Shown: positions 24,602 to 33,997, counted from the stretch's first letter. The stretch: DNA of 64,000 bases from Pseudomonas marginalis (GCF_024169655.1 NZ_JALJWV010000001.1:5190001-5254000); one strand, 5' to 3'. Made by a program: numbers and translations. Notes: generated from the sequence alone by a model not told the origin.

Positions 24602-25558
24602 CTAAGCGTTCTGCATACCGTCCAGGTACCGCTCGGCATCCAGGGCCGCCATGCAACCGGCGCCGGCCGAGGTGATGGCCTGGCGGTACACGTGGTCAGC
24701 CACGTCACCGGCCGCGAAGATGCCTTCGATGTTGGTCGCCGTCGCGTTGCCTTCACGACCGCCCTGCACTACCAGGTAACCGTCCTTGGCATCCAGCACG
24801 CCTTCGAACAGCGAGGTGTTCGGGGTGTGGCCGATGGCGATGAACACGCCGTCTACTGTCAGCTCGTCGAAGCTGCCGTCGTTGTTTTTCAGGCGCGCAC
24901 CGGTCACGCCCATGTTGTCGCCGAGGACTTCATCCAGGGTGGCGTTGAGCTTGAGGATGATCTTGCCTTCAGCGACACGCGCGTGCAGCTTGTCGATCAG
25001 GATCTTCTCGGCGCGGAAGGTCTCGCGGCGGTGAATCAGGGTCACGGTGCTGGCGATGTTGGCCAGGTACAGCGCCTCTTCCACGGCCGTGTTGCCACCG
25101 CCGACCACGGCGACCGGCTTGTTGCGGTAGAAGAAACCGTCGCACGTCGCGCAGGCGGATACACCCTTGCCCATGAACGTTTCTTCCGACGGCAGGCCCA
25201 GGTAACGGGCGCTGGCGCCGGTCGCGATGATCAGCGCGTCACAGGTGTAGACGCCGCTGTCGCCGGTCAGGCTGTAAGGCTTTTTCGAGAAGTCGACCTG
25301 GTTGATGTGGTCAAACACGATCTCGGTTTCGAAGCGCTCGGCGTGTTCTTTCATACGCTCCATCAGCACCGGGCCGGTCAGACCGTGGACGTCGCCCGGC
25401 CAGTTGTCGACTTCGGTGGTGGTGGTCAACTGACCGCCCGCCTGCATGCCGGTGATCAGCAGTGGCTTGAGGTTGGCTCGGGCAGCGTAGACGGCAGCGC
25501 TGTAACCGGCAGGGCCGGAACCGAGAATAATCACTCGCGAATGACGGGTATCAGACAT
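24602..25558 (-). CDS. trxB: Thioredoxin reductase
   Basis: This is the NADPH-dependent flavoenzyme that reduces thioredoxin. The 318 residues have the FAD motif GSGPAGYSAAVYAARA, the redox-active CATC followed by DGFFYRNK, the NADPH motif GGGNTAVEEAL, and the C-terminal FAD segment GIFAAGDVAD. Length and layout are those of bacterial low-molecular-weight TrxB. The start at 25558 follows AGGAG. It is a single gene with its own terminator. Confidence 0.96.
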   Translation of the reverse strand: MSDTRHSRVIILGSGPAGYSAAVYAARANLKPLLITGMQAGGQLTTTTEVDNWPGDVHGLTGPVLMERMKEHAERFETEIVFDHINQVDFSKKPYSLTGDSGVYTCDALIIATGASARYLGLPSEETFMGKGVSACATCDGFFYRNKPVAVVGGGNTAVEEALYLANIASTVTLIHRRETFRAEKILIDKLHARVAEGKIILKLNATLDEVLGDNMGVTGARLKNNDGSFDELTVDGVFIAIGHTPNTSLFEGVLDAKDGYLVVQGGREGNATATNIEGIFAAGDVADHVYRQAITSAGAGCMAALDAERYLDGMQNA

Positions 25559-25850
25559 GACTCACTCCTGTCGACCGCCCGGACAACAAGGCGGCTGGAA
25601 TAAAAAAGGACCGCGAAGCACTTGGGGAAGGCTTGAACTCGCAGATCCTGAAAATAATGGGTGCAGCGTATAGAGGGGGGCAAGATTAAGGAAATACGGA
25701 ATAACAATCCAGCTCATAGGCGGTCTCTATGCAGTCGCCCCAATTAATCGACGCCTTTGTTACCGTTGATGTCGTCACACGGGCCGCGCTTTCGCCTGGA
25801 ATGCAAAGTCGGTAAGGTCGGCGCGTTCGTCATCCTGCTCGGAGTTCTCC

Positions 25851-26615
25851 ATGCCTGCCCCTGTTCTTTCCGGTCCGCAATACCTGCGTGAAGGCCTCAA
25901 ACTGGTGTTGAGCCCTGGCCTGCGCCTGTTTGTGCTGCTGCCGCTGGCGATCAACCTGGTGCTGTTCGTCGGCCTGATCTATTTCGCCGGCCATCAGTTC
26001 AGCCTGTGGGTCGACACCCTGATGCCGACGCTGCCCGGCTGGCTGAGTTTCCTCAGCTATATCCTGTGGCCGCTGTTCGTGGTGCTGGTGGTATTGATGG
26101 TGTTTTTCACCTTTACCATGCTCGCCAATATCATCGCCGCGCCGTTCAACGGTTTTCTCGCGGAAAAAGTTGAAGTGGTGGTGCGTGGCACCGATGATTT
26201 CCCATCGTTCAGTTGGGCCGAGCTGGTGGCCATGGTCCCACGCACCCTGGCGCGGGAGATGCGCAAGCTGGGCTATTTCCTACCACGGGCCATCGGCTTG
26301 TTTATCCTGTCGTTCATTCCGGTGGTCAACCTGATCGCCGCGCCGTTGTGGCTGCTGTTCGGCGTGTGGATGATGGCGATCCAATACATCGACTACCCGG
26401 CCGACAACCACAAACTGGGCTGGAACGAAATGCTCGCCTGGCTGCGCCAGAAACGCTGGCAGAGCATGAGCTTCGGCGGCAGCGTCTACCTGGTGCTGCT
26501 GGTGCCGGTGGTCAACCTGCTGATGATGCCGGCGGCGGTGGCCGGGGCGACGTTGTTCTGGGTGCGCGAGCAGGGGGCCGAGGCGATGGCGGTGTCCAAA
26601 GTGGTCAAGTCATAA
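25851..26615 (+). CDS. cysZ: Sulfate transporter CysZ
   Basis: CysZ is an inner-membrane protein for sulfate uptake that feeds cysteine synthesis. The 254 residues contain four to six long hydrophobic segments and the family stretches VLSPGLRLFVLLPLAINLVL and AAPLWLLFGVWMMAIQYIDYP. The latter includes the conserved YIDYPADNH. A CGGAG site precedes the start. It is followed 54 bases later by a glycosyltransferase gene on the same strand. Confidence 0.92.
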   Translation: MPAPVLSGPQYLREGLKLVLSPGLRLFVLLPLAINLVLFVGLIYFAGHQFSLWVDTLMPTLPGWLSFLSYILWPLFVVLVVLMVFFTFTMLANIIAAPFNGFLAEKVEVVVRGTDDFPSFSWAELVAMVPRTLAREMRKLGYFLPRAIGLFILSFIPVVNLIAAPLWLLFGVWMMAIQYIDYPADNHKLGWNEMLAWLRQKRWQSMSFGGSVYLVLLVPVVNLLMMPAAVAGATLFWVREQGAEAMAVSKVVKS

Positions 26616-26669
26616 ATCCATCATCTGTATGACACATCGACGACACAGCCCACAGCGACACTGTGGGTC

Positions 26670-27848
26670 ATGACGACAGCTTCGCTTCACATCACCCTGA
26701 TTACCGAAACCTTCCCGCCAGAGATCAACGGGGTGGCCAATACACTGGCTCGCCTGTGCGAGGGTTTGCGCGCGCGCGGCCATCAGGTCGAACTGGTGCG
26801 CCCACGCCAGGGCATTGACCAGAGCCGGCCCAGCGACAACGAATTGCTGCTGTGTCGCGGCTGGCCGTTGCCGGGGTATCCGGGCCTGCAATGGGGCCAG
26901 TCGTCGATGCACAAGCTGCTGCGCCGCTGGACACGCCAACGCCCGGACGTGCTGTACATCGCCACAGAAGGACCGCTCGGGTTGTCGGCGCTACGCGCAG
27001 CGCGTCGCCTGGGGATCAGCGTGGTCAGCGGCTTTCACACCAATTTCCAGCAGTACTCGAACCAGTACGGTATGAGCCTGTTGAGCCGCGTGGTCACGCA
27101 CTACCTGCGCTGGTTTCATAACCGCTCCACTTTGACCCTGGTGCCCAGCGCCAGCCAGCGCCTGGAACTGGAGCGCCGGCATTTCGAGCGCCTGGGGATG
27201 TTGTCGCGCGGGGTGGACAGTCAGCTATTCCACCCGTCCAAGCGCGATAACGCCTTGCGCGAGAGCTGGGGCCTGGGCAATGACGATATTGCGGTGCTGC
27301 ACGTCGGGCGCCTGGCTCAGGAAAAGAACCTGGGCGTGCTCAAGCGTTGCTTCGATGCCCTGCGCAGTACTTATCCGCAGCGTCGCCTGCAACTGATCGT
27401 CGTCGGCGACGGGCCACAGCGTGCGCTGTTGGAGCATGACCTGCCGAACGCCATATTCTGCGGCACCCGACGCGGCGAAGAACTGGCGCGATACTACGCC
27501 TCGGGAGACCTGTTCCTGTTCCCCAGCCTGACCGAAACCTTCGGCAATGTGGTGTTGGAAGCGATGGCCTCCGGGCTCGCGGTGGTGGCATACGACCAGG
27601 CGGCCGCGACCCAGCATATCCGCCATGGCTACAACGGCGTGCTGGCGATGCCCGGCGATGAGGACGCGTTCTGCGATGCGGCCAATTGGCTGCTGGAAGA
27701 CCGTGAGCATTTGCGCAGAGCCCGTCTCAATGCGCGCCGGCATGCCAGTCGCCAGGGCTGGTCAGCGATTATCGAGCAATTCGAGAACCAGTTACGCGAT
27801 GTGTGCGGGGAACCTTTGGCCGCTCCAACGCTGCCTTATGTTCGTTGA
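26670..27848 (+). CDS. Family 4 glycosyltransferase
   Basis: This 392-residue GT-B enzyme uses a sugar nucleotide donor. The N-terminal domain starts with the donor-independent PPEINGVANTLARL, and the C-terminal domain has GRLAQEKNL, VVGDGP and the E-x7-E motif in ETFGNVVLEAMASG. In family GT4 such enzymes build glycolipids or polysaccharides, and the N-terminal PPEINGV opening resembles mannosyltransferases. No polysaccharide cluster surrounds it, so the acceptor is unknown. Confidence 0.9.
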   Translation: MTTASLHITLITETFPPEINGVANTLARLCEGLRARGHQVELVRPRQGIDQSRPSDNELLLCRGWPLPGYPGLQWGQSSMHKLLRRWTRQRPDVLYIATEGPLGLSALRAARRLGISVVSGFHTNFQQYSNQYGMSLLSRVVTHYLRWFHNRSTLTLVPSASQRLELERRHFERLGMLSRGVDSQLFHPSKRDNALRESWGLGNDDIAVLHVGRLAQEKNLGVLKRCFDALRSTYPQRRLQLIVVGDGPQRALLEHDLPNAIFCGTRRGEELARYYASGDLFLFPSLTETFGNVVLEAMASGLAVVAYDQAAATQHIRHGYNGVLAMPGDEDAFCDAANWLLEDREHLRRARLNARRHASRQGWSAIIEQFENQLRDVCGEPLAAPTLPYVR

Positions 27849-28087
27849 ACGATCTGCGAATAACGTCAGCTAGTTCGCCTTCCCTCCAGACTTCCCCCTG
27901 AATAACGGCTTCAACTTTAGGATTTTTTACCTGAAGCCATCGGAATCGGCACGCCACAACAGGATATTTCCGGAACGTCGTGCGATTTATCGCCACCTAC
28001 ATGACACCTGCCATAGGAGGGGTGTCTGCTTGTGGACACACTCAAAAAAGGCAGGTCATTCATGATGAAACATTAATAGAGAGCATT

Positions 28088-28729
28088 ATGTCGACACTCA
28101 TAAATGGATCAATGGCGCTGCGATTCCAACCTTTCAACGCGCCCACTCAAGGGGCCGCAGACACCTGCCCATCCGCAAGCGCTCAGAACGATCACGGGCG
28201 GCCATCACTCCAACAGCCCTATAACGCGAACCACGGCTGGAACCGCCCACAGCCGTCACGCCCGGGCAACCATTGGCAACGACCGCAACCTACTCGCCCG
28301 GAAAACGCATGGAATCGCCCACAACCCGCGCGCCCTGGAAACGACTGGCAACGCCCGCCGCACAACGGCGGCCATCGCCCGCAACCCACGCGCCCGGAAA
28401 ACAACTGGCAACCGCCGCAGAACGACTGGCAACGCCCTCCGCACAACGGCGGCCATCGCCCGCAACCCGCACGCCCGGAAAACAACTGGCAACCGCCGCA
28501 GAACGACTGGCAACGCCCTCCGCACAACGGCGGCTATCGCCCGCAACCCGCACGCCCGGAAAACAACTGGCAGCCGCCGCAGAATCAATGGGAACGTCCG
28601 CACAATGGCGGCGGCTATCGCCCGCAGTTCACTGACCGCCCGCCAACACATGACGGTCAAACATCCTACGCCACCACGCAACATGCGGCGGCCCATTCCG
28701 AACGGGCGGAGGATGCCTATTACGCTTAA
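28088..28729 (+). CDS. Pro/Asn/Trp-rich tandem-repeat protein
   Basis: I do not recognise a named family. The 213-residue product has a Ser/Thr/Gln-rich N-terminal 50 residues and then imperfect tandem repeats. Early units look like W-x-RPQPxRPxN. Later units are 27 residues built from NNWQPPQNDWQRPP and HNGGHRPQPARPE. It ends in a His/Ala/Glu-rich tail (AAHSERAEDAYYA). There is no signal peptide and no membrane segment. The start at 28088 (MSTLING) follows GAGAG; a start 36 codons upstream is less likely. Repeats this regular and low in hydrophobicity suggest an extended, disordered or surface/secreted protein. A 59-residue gene follows. Confidence 0.75.
   Translation: MSTLINGSMALRFQPFNAPTQGAADTCPSASAQNDHGRPSLQQPYNANHGWNRPQPSRPGNHWQRPQPTRPENAWNRPQPARPGNDWQRPPHNGGHRPQPTRPENNWQPPQNDWQRPPHNGGHRPQPARPENNWQPPQNDWQRPPHNGGYRPQPARPENNWQPPQNQWERPHNGGGYRPQFTDRPPTHDGQTSYATTQHAAAHSERAEDAYYA
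28396..28638 (+). repeat. 81-bp coding tandem repeat
   Basis: Three direct copies of an 81-base unit start at 28396, 28477 and 28558 inside the repeat-protein gene. They are preceded by shorter degenerate units from about 28240. The unit is a multiple of three, so copy number can change without a frameshift. Repeats are nearly identical at the DNA level, pointing to recent expansion. Confidence 0.9.
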
Positions 28730-28788
28730 TCCGGATCGGCCAACAACAAGACAATAGGCCTTGAAAAACCTAACGTGCTGAAAACCGG

Positions 28789-28821
28789 CGGGAGGCCGGG
28801 CGCTGCATACCCGGCCTCCCG
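28789..28821. terminator. Perfect hairpin after the repeat-protein gene
   Basis: The 12-bp stem CGGGAGGCCGGG / CCCGGCCTCCCG has a ten-base loop and no T-tract. It may be a 3'-end stabiliser or weak terminator. Confidence 0.6.
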
Positions 28822-28970
28822 TCCGACCTTGCGGACTGTGTTGCACAGCGATTGCCATAGGCTGCGCAAGGTTTACTCGATATTTCCCGCTGGAACGGCC
28901 AACGGTGGATTACCAATCACTGATACCTGCGGCTAACGCAGGTCCTTTCGATCAATGGAGACCCTGATAT

Positions 28971-29150
28971 ATGGCAATTTACGGAATGGGAGTGCGCAAT
29001 GGCATCAACATGCCAACCGCAGAGTGGACGCGTCAGCAACAATGGCTGGATCAGTCTCGGGCAGCACCGCCCACTTATGACCAGGCTGCGCGCCAAGACG
29101 GGCACAAGACCGATCACCGCCAAGAGCTGCGCAAATCAGTAGAGTATTGA
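28971..29150 (+). CDS. Small 59-residue protein of unknown function
   Basis: A short frame starts at 28971 with GGAG twelve bases upstream and ends at 29150. The product begins MAIYGMGVRNGINM, is rich in Gln, Arg and Asp, and has no membrane segment. It contains APPTYDQAARQDG, which is a little like the proline/glutamine stretches of the repeat protein upstream. The spacing from the repeat gene (241 bases, hairpin between) suggests a separate transcript, but the two share composition and may belong together. I do not recognise a family. Confidence 0.6.
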   Translation: MAIYGMGVRNGINMPTAEWTRQQQWLDQSRAAPPTYDQAARQDGHKTDHRQELRKSVEY

Positions 29151-29166
29151 ACGCTCCAGCTAAACA

Positions 29167-29191
29167 GCTCCCGGTGGCAACCGCCGGGAGC
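29167..29191. terminator. Hairpin between small gene and OYE gene
   Basis: GCTCCCGGTGG and CCGCCGGGAGC form an 11-bp stem with a CAA loop between two convergent genes. The T-tract is weak, so function as a terminator is likely but not certain. Confidence 0.6.
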
Positions 29192-29199
29192 CCAGCCCG

Positions 29200-30303
29200 T
29201 TACACCAGGGTCGTCAACGCCTCACGACTGAACGGCAGGATGTCGCCCTCGCGGTGTTCGCGCACCTTCACCGCCCAATCCGGGTCCACCAGCAGGGCAC
29301 GGCCGACGGCGACCAGGTCGAACTCATCGTTGTTCAAGCGCTCCAGCAGCTTCTCCAGGCTGGCCGGTTGCGCAACCTTGTCAGTGTTGACCATAAACTG
29401 CAGGAACTCGCCATCCAGGCCGACGCTGCCGACGGTGATGGTCGGTTTACCGGTGAGCTGGCGGGTCCAGCCGGCCAGGTTGAGGTCGGAACCTTCGAAC
29501 TCCGGCTCCCAGAAACGGCGAGTGGAACAGTGGAAAATATCCACACCAGCGTCGGACAGCGGCTTAAGAAACTCACCCAAGGCCTCGGGGGTTTGCACCA
29601 GGCGCGCGGTGTAGTCCTGCTGCTTCCACTGGGAAAAACGCAAGATGATCGGAAAATCCGGGCCTACAGCGGCGCGGGTGGCCTGGATCAGTTCGATGGC
29701 AAAGCGCGAACGGTTGGCCAGGCTGCCGCCATATTCGTCGGTGCGCTGGTTGCTGCCTTCCCAGAAGAACTGGTCCACCAGATAGCCATGGGCGCCATGG
29801 ATTTCCACGCCGTCCATGCCGATGCGCTGGGCGTCCTTGGCCGCCTGGGCGAAGGCGGCAATCACGTCCTTGATGTCCTCATGGGTCATGCCATGGACGA
29901 CCACGTTGCCATCCTTGAGTTTTTCCATCGGGCCGTAGGCCGGTACGCTGGCATCCGGCTCAGTGCCGATACGACGCACGCTGCCCACATGCCACAACTG
30001 CGGGACGATCTTGCCGCCTTCGGCATGCACCGCATCGACCACTTTCTTCCAACCGGCCAACGCCGCTTCACCGTAGAAGTGCGGGACGTTGGGATAGCCG
30101 TTGGACGCCGGGTGATCGACCACGGTGCCTTCGGTGATGATCAGGCCCACGCCGGCAGCGGCACGGCGGCGGTAGTACTCGATGACCTTGGAATTGGGTA
30201 CACCGCCCGGGGAAAACGAACGGGTCATCGGCGCCATCACCACACGACTCGACAGTTGCAGCGTTCCGAGGTGGAACGGTTTGAACAAGGCTTGAACAGG
30301 CAT
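29200..30303 (-). CDS. Old Yellow Enzyme family alkene reductase
   Basis: This 367-residue FMN enzyme reduces activated C=C bonds, nitro-esters or quinones with NAD(P)H. The TIM-barrel motifs are present: VVMAPMTRS, the GMDGVEIHGAHGYLVDQF active-site stretch, and NQRTDEYGGS. The usual substrate-binding His-Asn/His-His pair is represented by EIHGAHGY. Homologues include NemA, XenA/B and 12-oxophytodienoate reductases; the exact substrate is not decided by sequence. It is a single gene. Confidence 0.92.
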   Translation of the reverse strand: MPVQALFKPFHLGTLQLSSRVVMAPMTRSFSPGGVPNSKVIEYYRRRAAAGVGLIITEGTVVDHPASNGYPNVPHFYGEAALAGWKKVVDAVHAEGGKIVPQLWHVGSVRRIGTEPDASVPAYGPMEKLKDGNVVVHGMTHEDIKDVIAAFAQAAKDAQRIGMDGVEIHGAHGYLVDQFFWEGSNQRTDEYGGSLANRSRFAIELIQATRAAVGPDFPIILRFSQWKQQDYTARLVQTPEALGEFLKPLSDAGVDIFHCSTRRFWEPEFEGSDLNLAGWTRQLTGKPTITVGSVGLDGEFLQFMVNTDKVAQPASLEKLLERLNNDEFDLVAVGRALLVDPDWAVKVREHREGDILPFSREALTTLV

Positions 30304-30410
30304 GGCAACACTCCACGAAAGACGGTTTTTATGATGTCAATAATATGGCGAGTGCAGCGCGCTGAGTAGCACTATTGATCAGGGTGATTAAGGCTTAGAA
30401 ATGCCGGACA

Positions 30411-30442
30411 CCTGTAGGCGCGAGCTGGCTCGCGCCTACAGG
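30411..30442. repeat. Short REP palindrome (CCTGTAGG type)
   Basis: CCTGTAGGCGCGAGC and its inverse form a 15-bp stem with a TG loop just downstream of the glutathione peroxidase gene. The core is related to the GTAGGAGCGAGCTTGCTCGCG repeats elsewhere in the window. Confidence 0.85.
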
Positions 30443-30450
30443 TTAGGGGA

Positions 30451-30933
30451 TCAGCTCAGGGCTTTTACGATGGCCTGGACGACGGCCGGATCGTCCGGTG
30501 CCGTTCGCGGCGAGAAACGCGCAAGCACCCGCCCGTCTTTACCCAGCAGGAATTTCTCGAAATTCCAGGTGATATCCCCAGGAAACTCGGCGCCCTCGCC
30601 CGCCAACAAGCGGTACAACTGATGACGCTCAGGGCCGTTGACCTCGAGTTTGCTACCCAACGGAAAGGTCACGCCGTAGTTGAGGCTGCAGAACGCCTGG
30701 ATCTCCTTTTCGCTACCCGGTTCCTGGCCCGCAAACTGGTTGCACGGCAGGCCAAGCACGGTAAACCCCTGGTCCTTGTACTGCTGATAGAGGTTTTCCA
30801 ACGCCGCGTATTGCGGGGTCAAGCCACATTTGGAGGCCACGTTGACCACCAGCACAACTTTGCCCTTGAAGGGCGCCAGTGGCAGCTCTTGTCCGTCCAA
30901 CGCTTTGAGTTTCAGGTCGTGGAAAGCACTCAT
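30451..30933 (-). CDS. Glutathione peroxidase (thioredoxin-dependent type)
   Basis: This 160-residue peroxidase removes organic and hydrogen peroxides. The peroxidatic cysteine lies in ASKCGLTPQY. The second motif is LGLPCNQFAGQEPGS, whose cysteine resolves the disulfide in thioredoxin-using members. The late motif WNFEKFLLGKDG carries the catalytic tryptophan. The start at 30933 begins the standard domain; a longer frame has extra unrelated residues. Confidence 0.93.
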   Translation of the reverse strand: MSAFHDLKLKALDGQELPLAPFKGKVVLVVNVASKCGLTPQYAALENLYQQYKDQGFTVLGLPCNQFAGQEPGSEKEIQAFCSLNYGVTFPLGSKLEVNGPERHQLYRLLAGEGAEFPGDITWNFEKFLLGKDGRVLARFSPRTAPDDPAVVQAIVKALS

Positions 30934-31034
30934 GACGAACTCCAGATATCCCATGTTCTTTGCATTGCGGCGCTTCGAGATTACAACCCGCAAGCCTGCA
31001 ATCATAGACGCCGATTACGAAACTCGCCTGCGGA

Positions 31035-31499
31035 TCACTGAGCGGTCGACCACGGCAAAATCGGAATCGCGGTAACGGCGTTCTGCGGGCTGCCCTCGAT
31101 CAGGCGGTCGCTGTAGACCAGGTATACGAGGGTATTGCGCTTCTTGTCGAGGAAGCGCACCACCTGCATGGTCTTGAACACCAGCGACGTGCGCTCCTTG
31201 AACACTTCGTCGCCATCCTTGAGTTCGCCCTTGAAGCGGATCGGACCGACCTGACGACAGGCAATCGACGCCTCAGAGCGGTCTTCGGCCAAACCCAGGC
31301 CGCCTTTGACGCCGCCGGTCTTGGCACGCGACAGGTAGCAAGTCACGCCATCGACCTTGGGGTCATCGAAGGCTTCGACCACGATCCGGTCGTTGGGGCC
31401 GACAAACTTGAACACCGTCGACACCTGGCCGATCTCTTCGGCCGAGGCCAACAATGGCATGGCCAGCAGCAGGCCGAGCAATCCCTTCATCACACGCAT
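31035..31499 (-). CDS. creA: CreA family exported protein
   Basis: The 154-residue protein has a signal peptide (MRVMKGLLGLLLAMPLLASA) and the conserved CreA body with STVFKFVGPNDRIVVEAFDDP and GVTCYLSRAKTGG. CreA is a periplasmic protein of unknown biochemical role, named from its position next to creBC in E. coli. It lies 16 bases downstream of proB on the same strand and may be co-transcribed. Confidence 0.9.
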   Translation of the reverse strand: MRVMKGLLGLLLAMPLLASAEEIGQVSTVFKFVGPNDRIVVEAFDDPKVDGVTCYLSRAKTGGVKGGLGLAEDRSEASIACRQVGPIRFKGELKDGDEVFKERTSLVFKTMQVVRFLDKKRNTLVYLVYSDRLIEGSPQNAVTAIPILPWSTAQ

Positions 31500-31515
31500 C
31501 GTGTATTCCTTTCGT

Positions 31516-32634
31516 TTAAACCAGGATCAGGTTGTCGCGGTGGACCAGTTCCGGTTCCGCCATGTAACCCAACAGACCGACAATCGCATCAGATGACTGC
31601 CCGATGATTTTCTGCGCTTCCAGCGCGCTGTAGTTGGCCAGGCCACGGGCGATTTCACGACCGTCCGGCGCCACGCACACCACCATCTCGCCACGGCGGA
31701 AGCTGCCCTGCACCAACTTGACGCCCACCGGCAGCAGGCTCTTGTGGCCTTGGGACAACGCCGCTACGGCGCCATCGTCGAGTACCAGGGTGCCGCGGGT
31801 CTGCAAATGCCCGGCCAGCCACTGCTTGCGCGCGGCCAGCATGCCGCGCTCCGGCGACAGCAGCGTACCGATGCGCTCACCGGCCTTGAGACGGTCGAGC
31901 ACGCGCTCCAGGCGTCCGCCGACGATGATCGTGTGCGCGCCGGAGCGCGCAGCCAGGCGCGCCGCACGCAGCTTGGTCTGCATGCCGCCACGGCCCAAGG
32001 CCCCGCCGACACTGCCAGCCACCGCATCCAGCGCCGGGTCATCGGCGCGGGCTTCGTAGATCAATTTGGCGTCGGGGTTGTTGCGCGGGTCGGCGTCGAA
32101 CATACCGTCGCGGTCGGTGAGGATCACCAACAGGTCGGCTTCCACCAGGTTGGCCACCAGGGCGGCCAGGGTGTCGTTGTCGCCGAAACGGATTTCGTCG
32201 GTGACCACCGTGTCGTTCTCGTTGATCACCGGGATCGCCTTGAGCTCCACCAACGCGCGCAGGGTGCTGCGGGCGTTGAGGTAGCGCTTGCGGTCGGACA
32301 GGTCGTCGTGGGTCAGCAGGATCTGCGCCGTGTGAAGGCCGTGCTCGGCGAAGCTGGATTCCCAGGCTTGCACCAGGCCCATCTGGCCGATGGCGGCAGC
32401 GGCTTGCAGTTCGTGCATCGCGCTGGGTCGCGCGGTCCAGCCGAGGCGGCTCATCCCGGCGGCAACCGCTCCGGACGAGACCAGCACCAACTCGACACCG
32501 GCCTCATGCAAGGCCACCATCTGCTCGACCCACACGCTCATGGCTGCGCGATCCAGCCCCTTGCCATCTGCCGTCAGCAACGCACTTCCGATCTTTACGA
32601 CCCAGCGCTGCGCACCTGCCACTTTGCTCCGCAT
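31516..32634 (-). CDS. proB: Glutamate 5-kinase
   Basis: ProB phosphorylates glutamate in the first committed step of proline synthesis. The 372-residue protein has the amino-acid kinase domain (VVKIGSALLT, VSSGAVAAGM, VINENDTV) and a C-terminal PUA domain from about residue 275. Two adjacent ATG codons (32637 and 32634) are possible. I use the second because it gives the family length; AAGG lies upstream of both. It follows obgE in the usual Pseudomonas rplU-rpmA-obgE-proB order, all minus strand. Confidence 0.95.
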   Translation of the reverse strand: MRSKVAGAQRWVVKIGSALLTADGKGLDRAAMSVWVEQMVALHEAGVELVLVSSGAVAAGMSRLGWTARPSAMHELQAAAAIGQMGLVQAWESSFAEHGLHTAQILLTHDDLSDRKRYLNARSTLRALVELKAIPVINENDTVVTDEIRFGDNDTLAALVANLVEADLLVILTDRDGMFDADPRNNPDAKLIYEARADDPALDAVAGSVGGALGRGGMQTKLRAARLAARSGAHTIIVGGRLERVLDRLKAGERIGTLLSPERGMLAARKQWLAGHLQTRGTLVLDDGAVAALSQGHKSLLPVGVKLVQGSFRRGEMVVCVAPDGREIARGLANYSALEAQKIIGQSSDAIVGLLGYMAEPELVHRDNLILV

Positions 32635-32773
32635 CATCTTCAACCTTGGTTAGAGGGCTGGACGCGACCCAGCGCCGCCCATAACGTTATTCGTGACTAC
32701 ATTCGTGACTACAGATATACCCAGATACCAAAACGCCGCTCAAGTGAGCGGCGCTTAAGTTTACTGCAACGAA

Positions 32774-33997
32774 TCAGTCGCGCACGTAAATGATTTCCGG
32801 ACCGTCTTCATCATCCACGTCTTCTTCGTCCCAATCGTCGTCGCCGATGTCATGAACCGACTTCACGCCGCTGCGGCGCAGGGCACGCTGGTCGTCCAGG
32901 GCTTGCAACTGGGCACGGGCTTCGTCTTCGATCTGCTGATCGAGCTCGGCGAGTTCGGCCTTGAATACCGGGTCGGCCGCCAGGCGGTCGGCGCGGTCTT
33001 CGAGGTAGCGCATGATGTCGCGGGTCAGGCGCTCGGTGCCTTCTTTGGCGATGGCCGAGATCACATAGACCGGGCCGGTCCATTCCAGGCGATCGACGAT
33101 TTCCTTGACGCGCTCCTCGTGTTCTTCTTCGAGGATCTGGTCGCACTTGTTCAGCACCAGCCAGCGATCACGCTCGGCCAGGGCCGGGCTGAACTTGGTC
33201 AGCTCGCTGACGATCACTTCAGCGGCGTCCGGTGCGCTGGTGTCATCCAGCGGCGCCATGTCGACGAGGTGCAGCAGCAAACGGGTCCGCGACAAGTGCT
33301 TGAGGAAGCGAATCCCCAGGCCCGCGCCATCGGAAGCCCCTTCGATCAGGCCGGGAATGTCGGCGACCACGAAGCTCTTCCAACGGTCGACGCTGACCAC
33401 GCCCAGGTTTGGCACCAGGGTGGTGAACGGGTAGTCGGCGACTTTCGGCTTGGCGGCCGAGACCGAGCGGATGAAGGTACTTTTGCCAGCGTTTGGCAGG
33501 CCCAACAGGCCCACGTCGGCGAGTACTTTCATTTCCAGCTTGAGGTCACGCTGCTCGCCAGGCTTGCCCGGCGTGGTCTGGCGTGGCGCACGGTTGGTAC
33601 TGGACTTGAATCGGGTGTTACCCAGACCGTGCCAGCCGCCCTGCACAACCATCAGCTTCTGGCCGGCCTTGGTCAGGTCGCCAATCACTTCCTGGGTCGC
33701 GGAGTCGATGATCGTGGTGCCGACCGGTACGCGCAGCACCATGTCTTCACCTTTTTTACCGGTGCAGTCGGTGCTGCCGCCGTTGGAACCACGCTCGGCA
33801 TCGAAGTGCCGGGTGTAACGGTAGTCCACCAGGGTGTTGAGGTTTTCGTCGGCCATCATGTAGATGGAACCGCCGTCACCGCCGTCACCGCCGTTGGGGC
33901 CACCGTTTTCGATGAACTTTTCGCGACGGAAACTCATGCAACCGTTACCGCCGTCGCCTGCTTTTACTCGGATGGAAACTTCATCAACGAACTTCAT
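32774..33997 (-). CDS. obgE: GTPase ObgE/CgtA
   Basis: This is an essential GTPase of the 50S ribosome assembly and stringent response pathways. The 407 residues have the glycine-rich N-terminal Obg domain (GDGGNGCMSFRREKFI), the G1 loop GLPNAGKST, the G3 motif DIPGL and the G4 motif NKCD. The C-terminus is acidic (DDDWDEEDVDDEDG). It stands downstream of rplU and rpmA as in most proteobacteria. Confidence 0.96.
   Translation of the reverse strand: MKFVDEVSIRVKAGDGGNGCMSFRREKFIENGGPNGGDGGDGGSIYMMADENLNTLVDYRYTRHFDAERGSNGGSTDCTGKKGEDMVLRVPVGTTIIDSATQEVIGDLTKAGQKLMVVQGGWHGLGNTRFKSSTNRAPRQTTPGKPGEQRDLKLEMKVLADVGLLGLPNAGKSTFIRSVSAAKPKVADYPFTTLVPNLGVVSVDRWKSFVVADIPGLIEGASDGAGLGIRFLKHLSRTRLLLHLVDMAPLDDTSAPDAAEVIVSELTKFSPALAERDRWLVLNKCDQILEEEHEERVKEIVDRLEWTGPVYVISAIAKEGTERLTRDIMRYLEDRADRLAADPVFKAELAELDQQIEDEARAQLQALDDQRALRRSGVKSVHDIGDDDWDEEDVDDEDGPEIIYVRD

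Noticed and set aside
27769..27996. 75-codon minus-strand frame overlapping the glycosyltransferase end
   Set aside because: GTG start without a good ribosome site and no recognisable family. It may be a gene remnant but cannot be supported.
28240..28640. CRISPR-like array
   Set aside because: The repeats are in-frame coding repeats without unique spacers and no cas gene is present.
30368..30390. Anr/Fnr box TTGATCAGGGTGAT near the OYE gene
   Set aside because: The right half does not match ATCAA, so the site is not supported.
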